From positions 1 through 64,000 of the forward strand of contig CAYSMK010000015.1 of the NCBI GenBank assembly GCA_964432205.1: a DNA stretch of 64,000 nucleotides, read 5' to 3'. A model generated the notes under the pieces. It was given only the letters and a program-made list of their open reading frames with translations. It had not been told where the DNA came from and did not search any database. How positions within the stretch are numbered: the first letter of the stretch is position 1; each line of letters begins with the position of its first letter. This document shows positions 50,994 through 58,304 of this stretch, piece after piece. A program made the translations under genes and the position numbers. Source of the DNA: Geomobilibacter sp964432205. Lineage in GTDB: Bacteria > Desulfobacterota > Desulfuromonadia > Geobacterales > DSM-12255.

Positions 50994-51611
50994 TCAGCAA
51001 ACTTTCCGCAACTTCAGGATGAACTGAACCGCCAGCAAGCTGCAGGTCCAGGCACCGCAAAGTCTGCCAAAACGTGAAATGTAGCGTTCGGCAATCACGT
51101 CATACCCGCACTCCGTTACAAGTGAACAGATGGAGGCATGGGTGAAAAAACGGAGGTGGCTTCTATCAAGAATTCCGGTTTCCGTGTAGGCAAACCGGCC
51201 GAACAGCAGCCGGAGCCTGATGCTGTAATTGGCGATGTTCGGCACCGAGACTATCAAGTTCCCCCCCTCCTTGAGAACCGTGTGTAGGCTTTTCAGCAGG
51301 GTGTCGGGCCGCTTGAGATGTTCGAGAACATCCCCGACGATGATCAGATCGTATTTCGTGGCAAAATCAGGCAGAGGAGAACAGTCCAAGTCGACACAGG
51401 CAAACCGGTCCAGTCGGCCGGCAGCCGCAACACCGGCCTCGGCAGAGATATCAAGTCCGTGTACCACCGCCAGGGGATTGATACGCTTCAGGCAGGCGCC
51501 AAGCGCACCTGCACCACAACCTATATCCAGAACAACCCTTTCCCGGGCGTAGAGTTCGACGATTTTAGGGTTCACATTTTCATAGACGTCGAGGCCGTCA
51601 AATATCGACAT
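50994..51611 (-). CDS. Class I SAM-dependent methyltransferase
   Basis: A 205-residue methyltransferase of the UbiG/COQ3-like type. Motif I is VVLDIGCGAGALGACLKRI, then HGLDISAEAG, IIVGDVLEHLKRPDTLL and NLIVSVPNIANY. The region RLRLLFGRFAYTETGILDRSHLRFFT is typical of methyltransferases in polysaccharide clusters, where they modify terminal sugars. It begins 31 bp after the GT2 stop and is followed with no gap by the next glycosyltransferase. Confidence 0.88.
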   Translation of the reverse strand: MSIFDGLDVYENVNPKIVELYARERVVLDIGCGAGALGACLKRINPLAVVHGLDISAEAGVAAAGRLDRFACVDLDCSPLPDFATKYDLIIVGDVLEHLKRPDTLLKSLHTVLKEGGNLIVSVPNIANYSIRLRLLFGRFAYTETGILDRSHLRFFTHASICSLVTECGYDVIAERYISRFGRLCGAWTCSLLAVQFILKLRKVC

Positions 51612-51642
51612 ACTGCGCTATCTCCCCTCAGACCGGAAGGTG

Positions 51643-52479
51643 CTACGAATCAAGACCATTATCGACACTACTGTCGCTCCGCCAGAAAGAAAAGGGGACA
51701 TCATGACTCACGGCCACCGGAAAAAGGGCATTGACCCGCAGTTGGAAGTCCCGATCGGAAAATGGCACCAGCCGTTTGCGCTTGTCAGGATAATACCCTC
51801 CGGCTCTCTCCCAGGCGGATTTCAGAAAGCAACACCCCGAATGGGTCATATTCAGATCATTGTAGCTCCGGTACGTCAGGACATCCTGAGAGCACCGTAC
51901 GTCAAGGGTCAATGCGGCAATGTCTACATGGGAGGAAATGTTTTTGTCGGCACGAGCCAACTCATCATCGCCCGTAAAGTGAATACTGGTGCCACCTATC
52001 AGCACGACCTCAGGATAACGTCCAAAGAGCGTTAACGAGACCTCCGCAGCGTCATGCATGAGGTAGTCGTCGTCATTGAGGATCATTATCAGGTCACTCC
52101 GGGCGTCTCCGATTGCCCGGTTCAGGCTGGCCGCCTGACCCAGGTTGCGGTCATTTCGGAGCAAGCGATACCGCTGACGGTCATTTTCTTCCAGAGTCCC
52201 GATCAACCGTTCAAGCACGTCACCACTGCCATCAGGGGAACAATCATCCACAATGATCACCTCGTCTGGCACGCGGGTCTGGTTCGTAATGCTCTTCAGC
52301 ATGGTTTCAAGAAAACGGGCATGGCCATAGCATGGCACCACCAAAGCCAGGGTTGGCTCCTTGCCCGCAGGAGCAACTACTGTCTCGGCAGACGCCGTAC
52401 TGACCAGAAACTCGCGGATCTTCCTCTGGGAGATATCCGGCAACCCGGCAACCCGTTTAATCTTCTTTAATAGCGACAT
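51643..52479 (-). CDS. GT2-family glycosyltransferase
   Basis: A 278-residue GT-A glycosyltransferase with LALVVPCYGHARFLETMLKSI, VIIVDDCSPDGSGDVL, NLGQAASLNRAIGDA and LIMILNDDDYL, which holds the DxD metal motif. A C-terminal segment with FSDRDFQLRVNALF completes the family pattern. ATG 52479 lies 4 bp after the stop of the flippase gene, so the two are coupled. The region is lower in GC than the core genome. Confidence 0.88.
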   Translation of the reverse strand: MSLLKKIKRVAGLPDISQRKIREFLVSTASAETVVAPAGKEPTLALVVPCYGHARFLETMLKSITNQTRVPDEVIIVDDCSPDGSGDVLERLIGTLEENDRQRYRLLRNDRNLGQAASLNRAIGDARSDLIMILNDDDYLMHDAAEVSLTLFGRYPEVVLIGGTSIHFTGDDELARADKNISSHVDIAALTLDVRCSQDVLTYRSYNDLNMTHSGCCFLKSAWERAGGYYPDKRKRLVPFSDRDFQLRVNALFPVAVSHDVPFSFWRSDSSVDNGLDS

Positions 52480-52483
52480 ACGA

Positions 52484-53860
52484 TCACTTCCCCATGGCCC
52501 CACTTCCCCGCATCAGACGAACAACAGCCGGAAACAGGAGAAGGGCCTTGGTCTGCATATGAAATACCCGCCTTGTTCTGCTGCTGACCAGGTTTACAAG
52601 GTAACTGCAGGCAAACATGGCAATAAGTGTAGCATACGCCGCACCAATCGGTCCGAAGCGCGGAATGAGAATCAGGTTAAGCAGGATGTTTATTGCCGCG
52701 CCTACTATGGTGGAGTACAGCGAAAACCTGGTCACATTCTCCACCGTAATCCAGTATTCACGCGCGTGCCCCAGCATCACGAAAAAGCCCGACAAGACGT
52801 AGACTTCCAACAGAGGTCCGGCTTCTCCGTAGGCTGAGCCATACAGAAACACCACCAGCCACCGGGAACTCAAAAAAAGGGGCACGACAAACAGGGCAGA
52901 GAGTAGCGCCATTACATCGAACACCCTCTGCATCTTGCCTTCGTAAGCGTCAGCCGCCTGTTCCTTGGCAGCAATAATGCCGGGGTAGAGCGACTGGAGA
53001 ACAAGTCCGGGAAAGACGTACCAGAATTCTGCGAGTCGCACCGCTGACGAGTAGAGACCTACCGCCTTTTCCCCCAGCATGTTCCCCAGCATGATCTGGT
53101 CTATCCTGTTGTAGAGCATTACCATGAGCCCGGCAAAGATCAGCGGCGCACTGTCCCTGAGGAGTCTTTTCGCCCAATATTGATTAAACCGCAGCTGCAA
53201 GAGCTCTCTGGTTGTTGCCTGATACACAACCATGAACCCGATTCCTGCCAGCACTATTTCAGCCAGCGCAACCCAGGCAAACGCAATCAGGGGAGCCCCG
53301 GCATAAATCAACCCTACCTTTACGGCTGCACAGACAATGAACGTTGGCAGGTTCGCCTTTAAGGTGTTCTTCGACTGAAGTTGCGACAGGAACCAGAAAT
53401 CGAAGACCTCGAATGCTTGAAAGATCATGCCAGTAGCAACAATGGCAACCAGGGGAACGATCTGGGCATTTGTCGGACCGGTTACGAGTATGGCAGCCAA
53501 TGAAAAACCAAGACAGCCAACCCCACCGCACAGCTTTAAGAAAAGTGCTGTCCCGAGAATCTCGTGCCGTTCCGTGGGGTGTCGGACCACATCGCGGATA
53601 ACGATCGAAAAAAGTCCCAGATTTGCAATGGCAAGGAACAGCGAGACAAAGGCCGACGCATAGCTGAGAAGGCCGAAGCGTTCCGGACCAAGATAGCGGG
53701 TAACCAACACATTTACCAGAAACGCGCCGCCAAGCCTGAAAATCTTGTCAAAGAGCATCCAACCGGAATTGCCCACGACCCTCTTGAGGCCGTCACGTCC
53801 TTCCAGGCGGGAACAAATGAATGCCAGCAACCGGCGCGCCGGAGCCCACGCCGCAACCAC
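52484..53860 (-). CDS. Polysaccharide flippase (Wzx/MATE-like)
   Basis: A 458-residue integral membrane protein with about 12-14 helices. The start region KRVVGNSGWMLFDKIFRLGGAFLVNVLVTRYLGPERFGLLSYA is characteristic of oligosaccharide flippases that move undecaprenyl-linked repeat units across the inner membrane. GTG 53860 was chosen because AGGGGAGG lies 7 bp upstream; starting further out would overlap the regulator gene by 83 bp. Its presence with several glycosyltransferases supports a Wzx/Wzy-type pathway, although no clear wzy is seen. Confidence 0.85.
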   Translation of the reverse strand: MVAAWAPARRLLAFICSRLEGRDGLKRVVGNSGWMLFDKIFRLGGAFLVNVLVTRYLGPERFGLLSYASAFVSLFLAIANLGLFSIVIRDVVRHPTERHEILGTALFLKLCGGVGCLGFSLAAILVTGPTNAQIVPLVAIVATGMIFQAFEVFDFWFLSQLQSKNTLKANLPTFIVCAAVKVGLIYAGAPLIAFAWVALAEIVLAGIGFMVVYQATTRELLQLRFNQYWAKRLLRDSAPLIFAGLMVMLYNRIDQIMLGNMLGEKAVGLYSSAVRLAEFWYVFPGLVLQSLYPGIIAAKEQAADAYEGKMQRVFDVMALLSALFVVPLFLSSRWLVVFLYGSAYGEAGPLLEVYVLSGFFVMLGHAREYWITVENVTRFSLYSTIVGAAINILLNLILIPRFGPIGAAYATLIAMFACSYLVNLVSSRTRRVFHMQTKALLLFPAVVRLMRGSGAMGK

Positions 53861-53945
53861 TGCTACACCTCCCCTGGAAACGCCCCGAACGGGGGAAAAA
53901 CTGCGCTTGGTGATTGGGCCGTCGCAGCAGGGCAGGACAGTCGTT

Positions 53946-54584
53946 TCATTCGGTTTCCTTCGGAACCGACCCATCGCCGGCAGCACTGCCGGTGGTCTTG
54001 ATCCTCTCGCCAGTAACTCCCAAGGCAAGGAGCGACCCTACGAGCAGGGCCCGCCGTTTGAGCGAGGTGATAACCACCGGGAGATCATCCACCACCATTC
54101 CTTCAGCCACAGGCAGTACCTTCAAACCGAAAAAATCGCTCCCCTGCCGGTCGTCATCCAGCGCCGCCACCAGCCCGATGCCGGTCTCCCTGAGCGACAG
54201 ATAGGCGATCTCCGCCACCTCGTCCACCCCGCAGAAGGCCACCTCCCGCACGCCGGCAGCCTCCAGACGCCGGAAAAGCGCCAGGTAGTCCTGGCGTGCC
54301 ACGGTATACAGGTTGGTGAAGTAGGTCAGGTGCTGGTAGGCAAGCCGGCTCTTCTCCGCGAGCCCCTGCGGAGTCAGCAGATAGGCGTAGCGGTTGCTGG
54401 GAAAGTTCTTCACCCGCACATACCCCTTGGCCACCAGGTTCTTCAGGTATGAGTTCACCAGACCGACGGCGATGCCGAGGCGGCGGGAGAGCTCCCGCTG
54501 GGAGAGGGGCTCCTCACCGGCGATCTCCGAGAGCAGTTGGAAGGAACGGTAGGATTCGAGGGACTTTTCAGCGTTGTCGTTCAT
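53946..54584 (-). CDS. MarR-like winged-helix regulator of the EPS-associated type with an extra domain
   Basis: A 212-residue protein. The N-terminal winged helix (about 10-90: YRSFQLLSEIAGEEPLSQRELSRRLGIAVGLVNSYLKNLVAKGYVRVK, then NRYAYLLTPQGLAEKSRL) matches regulators placed beside exopolysaccharide genes. The C-terminal part (about 115-185: VREVAFCGVDEVAEIAYLSL, VAALDDDRQGSDFFGLKV) looks like a Rossmann-type small-molecule domain that simple EPS-associated MarR proteins lack. Two identical palindromes lie at and just upstream of its start, so it probably controls its own expression and the flanking clusters. It follows the flippase gene's strand and is transcribed first. Confidence 0.8.
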   Translation of the reverse strand: MNDNAEKSLESYRSFQLLSEIAGEEPLSQRELSRRLGIAVGLVNSYLKNLVAKGYVRVKNFPSNRYAYLLTPQGLAEKSRLAYQHLTYFTNLYTVARQDYLALFRRLEAAGVREVAFCGVDEVAEIAYLSLRETGIGLVAALDDDRQGSDFFGLKVLPVAEGMVVDDLPVVITSLKRRALLVGSLLALGVTGERIKTTGSAAGDGSVPKETE

Positions 54585-54595
54585 GACGTGAACAT
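54578..54595. promoter_or_regulatory. Operator-like palindrome O1 at the regulator start
   Basis: On the minus strand it reads ATGTTCAC-N3-ATGAACG, with inner arms GTTCA/TGAAC. It spans the start codon of the regulator gene. The same 18-bp pattern recurs at 54626-54643 in the opposite orientation. Confidence 0.65.
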
Positions 54596-54625
54596 TAATA
54601 GAGATACAAAAAAGAGGCAAGAAAA

Positions 54626-54643
54626 ATGTTCACAAAATGAACG
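54626..54643. promoter_or_regulatory. Operator-like palindrome O2 between regulator and GT4 gene
   Basis: On the plus strand it reads ATGTTCAC-N3-ATGAACG, the same sequence as O1 outside the 3-bp centre. Centre-to-centre distance is 48 bp. It lies 42 bp upstream of the regulator start and just after the end of the glycosyltransferase gene at 54652. Confidence 0.65.
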
Positions 54644-54651
54644 GTCATGTT

Positions 54652-55866
54652 TCACCGCTCCAGCAGGCGCCGATACACCGCGATCAGCCGCGCCCCCCGC
54701 GACTGCCAGGAGTGCTCGGTAACTGCCCGCTCCCGCCCCCGGATGGCGAGGTCTTCGCGCAGGACCGGGTCGGCCAGGAGCGCTTCCAGCTTGTCCGCAA
54801 AGTCCACCGGCTCCGGGTAGCGGGCGTAACTGGCCGCATCCCCCAGGATCTCCCGGTTGACGGGGGTGTCGAACACCAGGGTGGGCAGACCGCAGGCCAG
54901 ATAGTTGAAGAGCTTGCCGTTGGCCTCGGTGAGGGAGATCTTCGGCGACACCGCCACATCGGCGGCCGAGAGGAAGAAGGGCGCCTCCCGGTAATCGATC
55001 CGGCCGGTGAAGGTGATCAGGTCGGCCACCCCGATCTCCCGGGCCAGCTGCCGGTACCGCTCGTCGGGAAACCCCATGAGCAGGAAATGGACCGGCACGC
55101 CCCTTTCCTTAAGGCGCTTCACCACCTCCAGGAGCAGATCCACCCCCTGGTAGCGGTTCATCACCCCCAGAAAAGCCACCACCGGCCGATCATGGGGAAG
55201 TTGCAGCCTGCGACGGGCCTCGGACCGGTCCAGAGGACGGAACTCGTCGGTGTTCACCCCGTCGGTGAGGGGGAGCACCTTTCCGGCCGCTACACCCCAG
55301 TTCTCCACCAGTTCCCCGGCACCGGGGCCGGAGCTGGTCAGGATGACGTCGGCGCGGTCGTTGATGAACCGCTCCAGGGCGCCGAACAGCCGTGCAAGCA
55401 GCGACCCCTTCCCGACAAAGCCGTGATCGATGATCTCGCCGGTAAGGCTCCCCTGACAGTCGAAGAGGAGCGGCACGCCGAGGAGCCGTTTCAGAAAAAT
55501 GCCGAGAAACGCCCCTTCGTGGAGGTGGGCATGGATCAGGTCCGGCCTGAAACGGCGGGCCACGGCCAACGCCTTCAGGAAGAGGAGGATATCGAGGTAC
55601 GGCTTGTGCCAGGAAGGGCCGGCAGCCAGCTTCCGGTACCAGGGGATGGAGACGATCCGGTCGGTGGGGATCTCCCCCATGTCCCGCCCCAGGTGGTAGG
55701 TGACGATCCGGACTTGGTGCCCCTGCTCCACCACCGCCCGCGCCTCCTCGAAGATCCGGACGTGGCAGCCGCGGTCGGCGAAGTAGGGGGTGGGTGCCAG
55801 CATGAGGACGCGCAGAGGGCTCGGGGCTCGGGGCTCGGGACTCGGAACTGCTTTACGGTCGGTCAT
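54652..55866 (-). CDS. GT4-family glycosyltransferase
   Basis: A 404-residue GT-B glycosyltransferase. The core starts LRVLMLAPTPYFADRGCHVRIFEEARAV, continues with HAHLHEGAFLGIF and VAFLGVMNRYQGVDLLLEVVKRL, and has VSPKISLTEANGKLFNYLACGLPTLVF as the donor motif. The true start is uncertain: homologues usually begin near residue 24 here, but in this gene the first ~23 codons include a PSPEPRAPSP stretch made by a CTCGGGG-type heptamer tract and no good ribosome site is visible. ATG 55866 is used. The upstream frame runs on through a palindromic element and is not expected to be translated. Confidence 0.82.
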   Translation of the reverse strand: MTDRKAVPSPEPRAPSPLRVLMLAPTPYFADRGCHVRIFEEARAVVEQGHQVRIVTYHLGRDMGEIPTDRIVSIPWYRKLAAGPSWHKPYLDILLFLKALAVARRFRPDLIHAHLHEGAFLGIFLKRLLGVPLLFDCQGSLTGEIIDHGFVGKGSLLARLFGALERFINDRADVILTSSGPGAGELVENWGVAAGKVLPLTDGVNTDEFRPLDRSEARRRLQLPHDRPVVAFLGVMNRYQGVDLLLEVVKRLKERGVPVHFLLMGFPDERYRQLAREIGVADLITFTGRIDYREAPFFLSAADVAVSPKISLTEANGKLFNYLACGLPTLVFDTPVNREILGDAASYARYPEPVDFADKLEALLADPVLREDLAIRGRERAVTEHSWQSRGARLIAVYRRLLER

Positions 55867-55964
55867 GGAGGAGGATTCAAATTTCATATACTTCGCGTCA
55901 TCCATACCAGCGTTGCCCGGCTGGGAAATTGCTCTCTGTTTTTGAAGCCCCATTAGGGGCGCCC

Positions 55965-56080
55965 GCCTGTAGCCGGGGGATTCATCCCCCGGATGAGTGG
56001 CGGATATATTTCTCTTGTCACGTACGTGACGCATGGCATTTTGCCAAGATGGCCGGGGAATAAATTCCCCGGCTACAGGC
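55965..56080. repeat. 116-bp nested palindrome
   Basis: Outer arms GCCTGTAGCCGGGG (55965-55978) and CCCCGGCTACAGGC (56067-56080) are perfect. Each arm contains a smaller hairpin (CCGGGGGATTCATCCCCCGG and CCGGGGAATAAATTCCCCGG). A perfect 14-bp palindrome GTCACGTACGTGAC (56017-56030) sits at the exact centre. No coding signal. Confidence 0.85.
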
Positions 56081-56125
56081 ATTCTATCCCTACGGGATGA
56101 AGCCAGGACAATCCGTAGAAAACGG

Positions 56126-57070
56126 CTACTCGAAGTTCAACCGCTCCCGCACCACATAGATAGGCTTCCCCTGCGCCTCATAGTAGGTCCGGGCGTTCAG
56201 CTCACCCAACAGTCCCAGGACGATGAACTGCACCCCCATGAAGAGGAGAAAGGCGGTCAGGATCAGGAGCGGGTTCCGGTTCATGCTCATATGCTCGAAG
56301 AGCTTCATGTAGATGGTCGCGCCGCCGGAGAGAAAGCCGGCCACGAGGGTGTAGATCCCCCATTTGCCGAAGAGCTGGATCGGCTTGGTGGAATACAGGA
56401 GCAGGAACTTGACGGTCATCAGGTCGAGGACCACCCGGACGGTGCGGGAGATGCCGTACTTGCTGGTACCGTAGAGACGGGGATGGTGCCGGACCGGCAG
56501 TTCCGTCACCTTGGCCCCCACCTGGGAGGCAAGGGCCGGCACGAAGCGGTGCATCTCGCCGTAGAGATTGATCCCGTCGAGCACCTCGCGTCGGTAGGCC
56601 TTGAGGGTGCAGCCGTAGTCGTGGAGATGGACCCCGGTCTGGCGGGAGATGATGGCATTGGCGATCATGGAGGGGAGCTTCCGGTTGACGAAGGTGTCCT
56701 TACGGTCCTTGCGCCACCCCGAGACCACGTCATACCCCTCGTCGATCTTCGCCAGCAATCGGGGAATGTCGGCCGGATCGTTCTGCAGGTCGCCGTCCAT
56801 CGGCACGATGACCCGCCCGCCCGCGGCGGTGAAGCCGGCGGCCATGGCCGCGGTCTGGCCGAAGTTGCGGCGGAAGCGGATTACCTTCACCCGCCGGTCT
56901 TCCCGGGCAATCTCCTGAAGGAGAAGAAAGGAACGATCGACCGAACCGTCGTCCACCAGGATCAGCTCGTACGTCAGACCACTCTCCGCCAGGGCGGCCG
57001 TTACCCGCTCATGCAGAAGCGGAATATTCTCTTCTTCGTTGTAGATCGGGACAACTATACTCAGGTCCAC
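56126..57070 (-). CDS. GT2 lipid-linked sugar transferase (DPM/GtrB type)
   Basis: A 314-residue inner-membrane glycosyltransferase that probably loads a sugar onto undecaprenyl phosphate. GT-A motifs: LSIVVPIYNEEENIPLLHERV, LVDDGSVDRS, RNFGQTAAMAAGFTAA and VPMDGDLQNDPADIPRL. Two C-terminal membrane helices follow (about 230-285). GTG 57070 has AAGGAG at 6 bp. With the second GT2 gene and DUF2304, it suggests a set for surface glycan decoration, in which the lipid-linked sugar is flipped and used by a GT-C enzyme. Confidence 0.9.
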   Translation of the reverse strand: MDLSIVVPIYNEEENIPLLHERVTAALAESGLTYELILVDDGSVDRSFLLLQEIAREDRRVKVIRFRRNFGQTAAMAAGFTAAGGRVIVPMDGDLQNDPADIPRLLAKIDEGYDVVSGWRKDRKDTFVNRKLPSMIANAIISRQTGVHLHDYGCTLKAYRREVLDGINLYGEMHRFVPALASQVGAKVTELPVRHHPRLYGTSKYGISRTVRVVLDLMTVKFLLLYSTKPIQLFGKWGIYTLVAGFLSGGATIYMKLFEHMSMNRNPLLILTAFLLFMGVQFIVLGLLGELNARTYYEAQGKPIYVVRERLNFE

Positions 57071-57091
57071 ATGAAACTCCTTGGGAAATCT

Positions 57092-57170
57092 AGCTCAGGG
57101 CTCGGGGCTCGGGGCTCGGGGACCGGAATCAGGCTTCGTGCCCTGAGCCCCGAGCCCTGAGCCCCGAGCC
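57092..57170. repeat. Inverted pair of heptamer tracts
   Basis: CTCGGGG-type heptamers on the left (57092-57121) face the complementary CCCGAGC-type heptamers on the right (57140-57170), so the region can fold into a long hairpin. The right half encodes the C-terminal tail of the DUF2304 protein. Confidence 0.8.
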
Positions 57171-57514
57171 TTCAGAATGTTTTCAAACTGATGCCGCAGG
57201 ATCGCGTTCTCCTGCACCAGGTCCTTTACCTGGTCGGAGAGACGGGAAATCTTGATGGAAAACTGCACCCCCAGGAGGACCAGGAACACGATGGAGCCGG
57301 TAAAAAGGGTTGACGTGGGAAGAGCGGCACCGATGAGATTGGTGATGACGACCAGCCAGTCGTACTTGATCACCAGGACAAACATGACGCAGCTGGTGAA
57401 GAGCCAGAGGACCGAGTACTCCTCACGGAGCCTCTTCTGGCGCACCATTTCGATGGTAAAGATAAAGACCAAGAGACTCACCAGCAGGGCAAAGACCTGT
57501 TGCTTGAACGGCAT
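57095..57514 (-). CDS. DUF2304 membrane protein
   Basis: A 139-residue protein with three hydrophobic helices and the DUF2304 pattern RLREEYSVLWL near residue 30, then a coiled coil (SRLSDQVKDLVQENAILRHQFENIL). The last 25 residues (Gly/Pro/Ser/Glu-rich) are encoded by the heptamer tract and probably are not part of the ancestral protein. DUF2304 genes commonly sit beside dolichol-phosphate-mannose-like GT2 genes and may form a complex with them. ATG 57514 overlaps the preceding stop (TGATG) and follows AGGAGG. Confidence 0.85.
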   Translation of the reverse strand: MPFKQQVFALLVSLLVFIFTIEMVRQKRLREEYSVLWLFTSCVMFVLVIKYDWLVVITNLIGAALPTSTLFTGSIVFLVLLGVQFSIKISRLSDQVKDLVQENAILRHQFENILKARGSGLGAQGTKPDSGPRAPSPEP

Positions 57515-58251
57515 CACGTCCTCCTGAAGAACTTACGGTTGCGGAGCAGGGTAACGAAAATGGACAGGCACATCTTGAACATGTAATAGAGCGGCTTGGT
57601 GCCACTGTGCATGGTCTTGCCGGTCGGGTTGGCATACATCCGGACCGGCACCTCGCGGATGCGGAATCCGGCCAGGTTGAGGGTGATCAGCATGTCGGCG
57701 TCCGGATAGTCGCAGGGAAAGACGTCGGTGGTGAAGAACCGGAGCACGTCCCGGTTGAACGCCTGATAACCGGATGTGGGGTCGGTGACGCTCCGGCCGA
57801 TCAGGTGGGTCACCAGTTTCCGGAAAAAGAGGATCCCCAGGCGGCGGGAAAAGGAGGGACGATAGCTCTCCTCCTCAAGGAAGCGGGAGCCCAGCGCAAA
57901 GTCGGTGTCCCCAGCAATCACCGGCGCCAGCAGGCGGGGGATGAAGGCCGGATCGTGCTGGCCGTCGGCATCGATCTGGACCACGTACGGATAGCCATGG
58001 CAATGGGCGAATTTGTACCCGGTCTGGATGGTCACTCCGTACCCCATATTGAAGGCGTGGGAAAGCACGATCGCTCCGGCATGGCTCGCGGCGGCAGCCG
58101 TTTCGTCACGGGAGCCGTCGTTCACCACCAGGATGTCGCACTCCGGCACCACATTGCGGATGGCAGCGATCACCCGACCGATATTGCCGGCCTCATTGAA
58201 GGCCGGAATGATCACCAGAACCGTTGCCAGGTCCTGCTCCTCACTCGTCAC
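57514..58251 (-). CDS. GT2 glycosyltransferase (DPM1-like)
   Basis: A 245-residue GT-A glycosyltransferase: VLVIIPAFNEAGNIGRVIAAI, ILVVNDGSRDET, VVQIDADGQHDPAFIPRLL with the DxD motif, and the typical SRFLEEESYRPSFSRRLGILFFRKL segment. Two amphipathic C-terminal helices replace full membrane spans. Probably makes polyprenyl-phosphate sugar. The start is uncertain: GTG 58251 is chosen, but the region just upstream is a CTCACTC heptamer tract that extends the open frame into the opposite-strand gene. It is translationally coupled to DUF2304. Confidence 0.88.
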   Translation of the reverse strand: MTSEEQDLATVLVIIPAFNEAGNIGRVIAAIRNVVPECDILVVNDGSRDETAAAASHAGAIVLSHAFNMGYGVTIQTGYKFAHCHGYPYVVQIDADGQHDPAFIPRLLAPVIAGDTDFALGSRFLEEESYRPSFSRRLGILFFRKLVTHLIGRSVTDPTSGYQAFNRDVLRFFTTDVFPCDYPDADMLITLNLAGFRIREVPVRMYANPTGKTMHSGTKPLYYMFKMCLSIFVTLLRNRKFFRRT

Positions 58252-58304
58252 TATGCACTCCTCACTCCTCACTCGCAGTTCCCGAACCCCGAGCCCCGAA
58301 CGGT

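Noticed and set aside
55867..56082. N-terminal 72-residue extension of the GT4 protein at 54652-55866
   Set aside because: It runs through the 116-bp palindrome and the heptamer tract and has no similarity to the family N-terminus.
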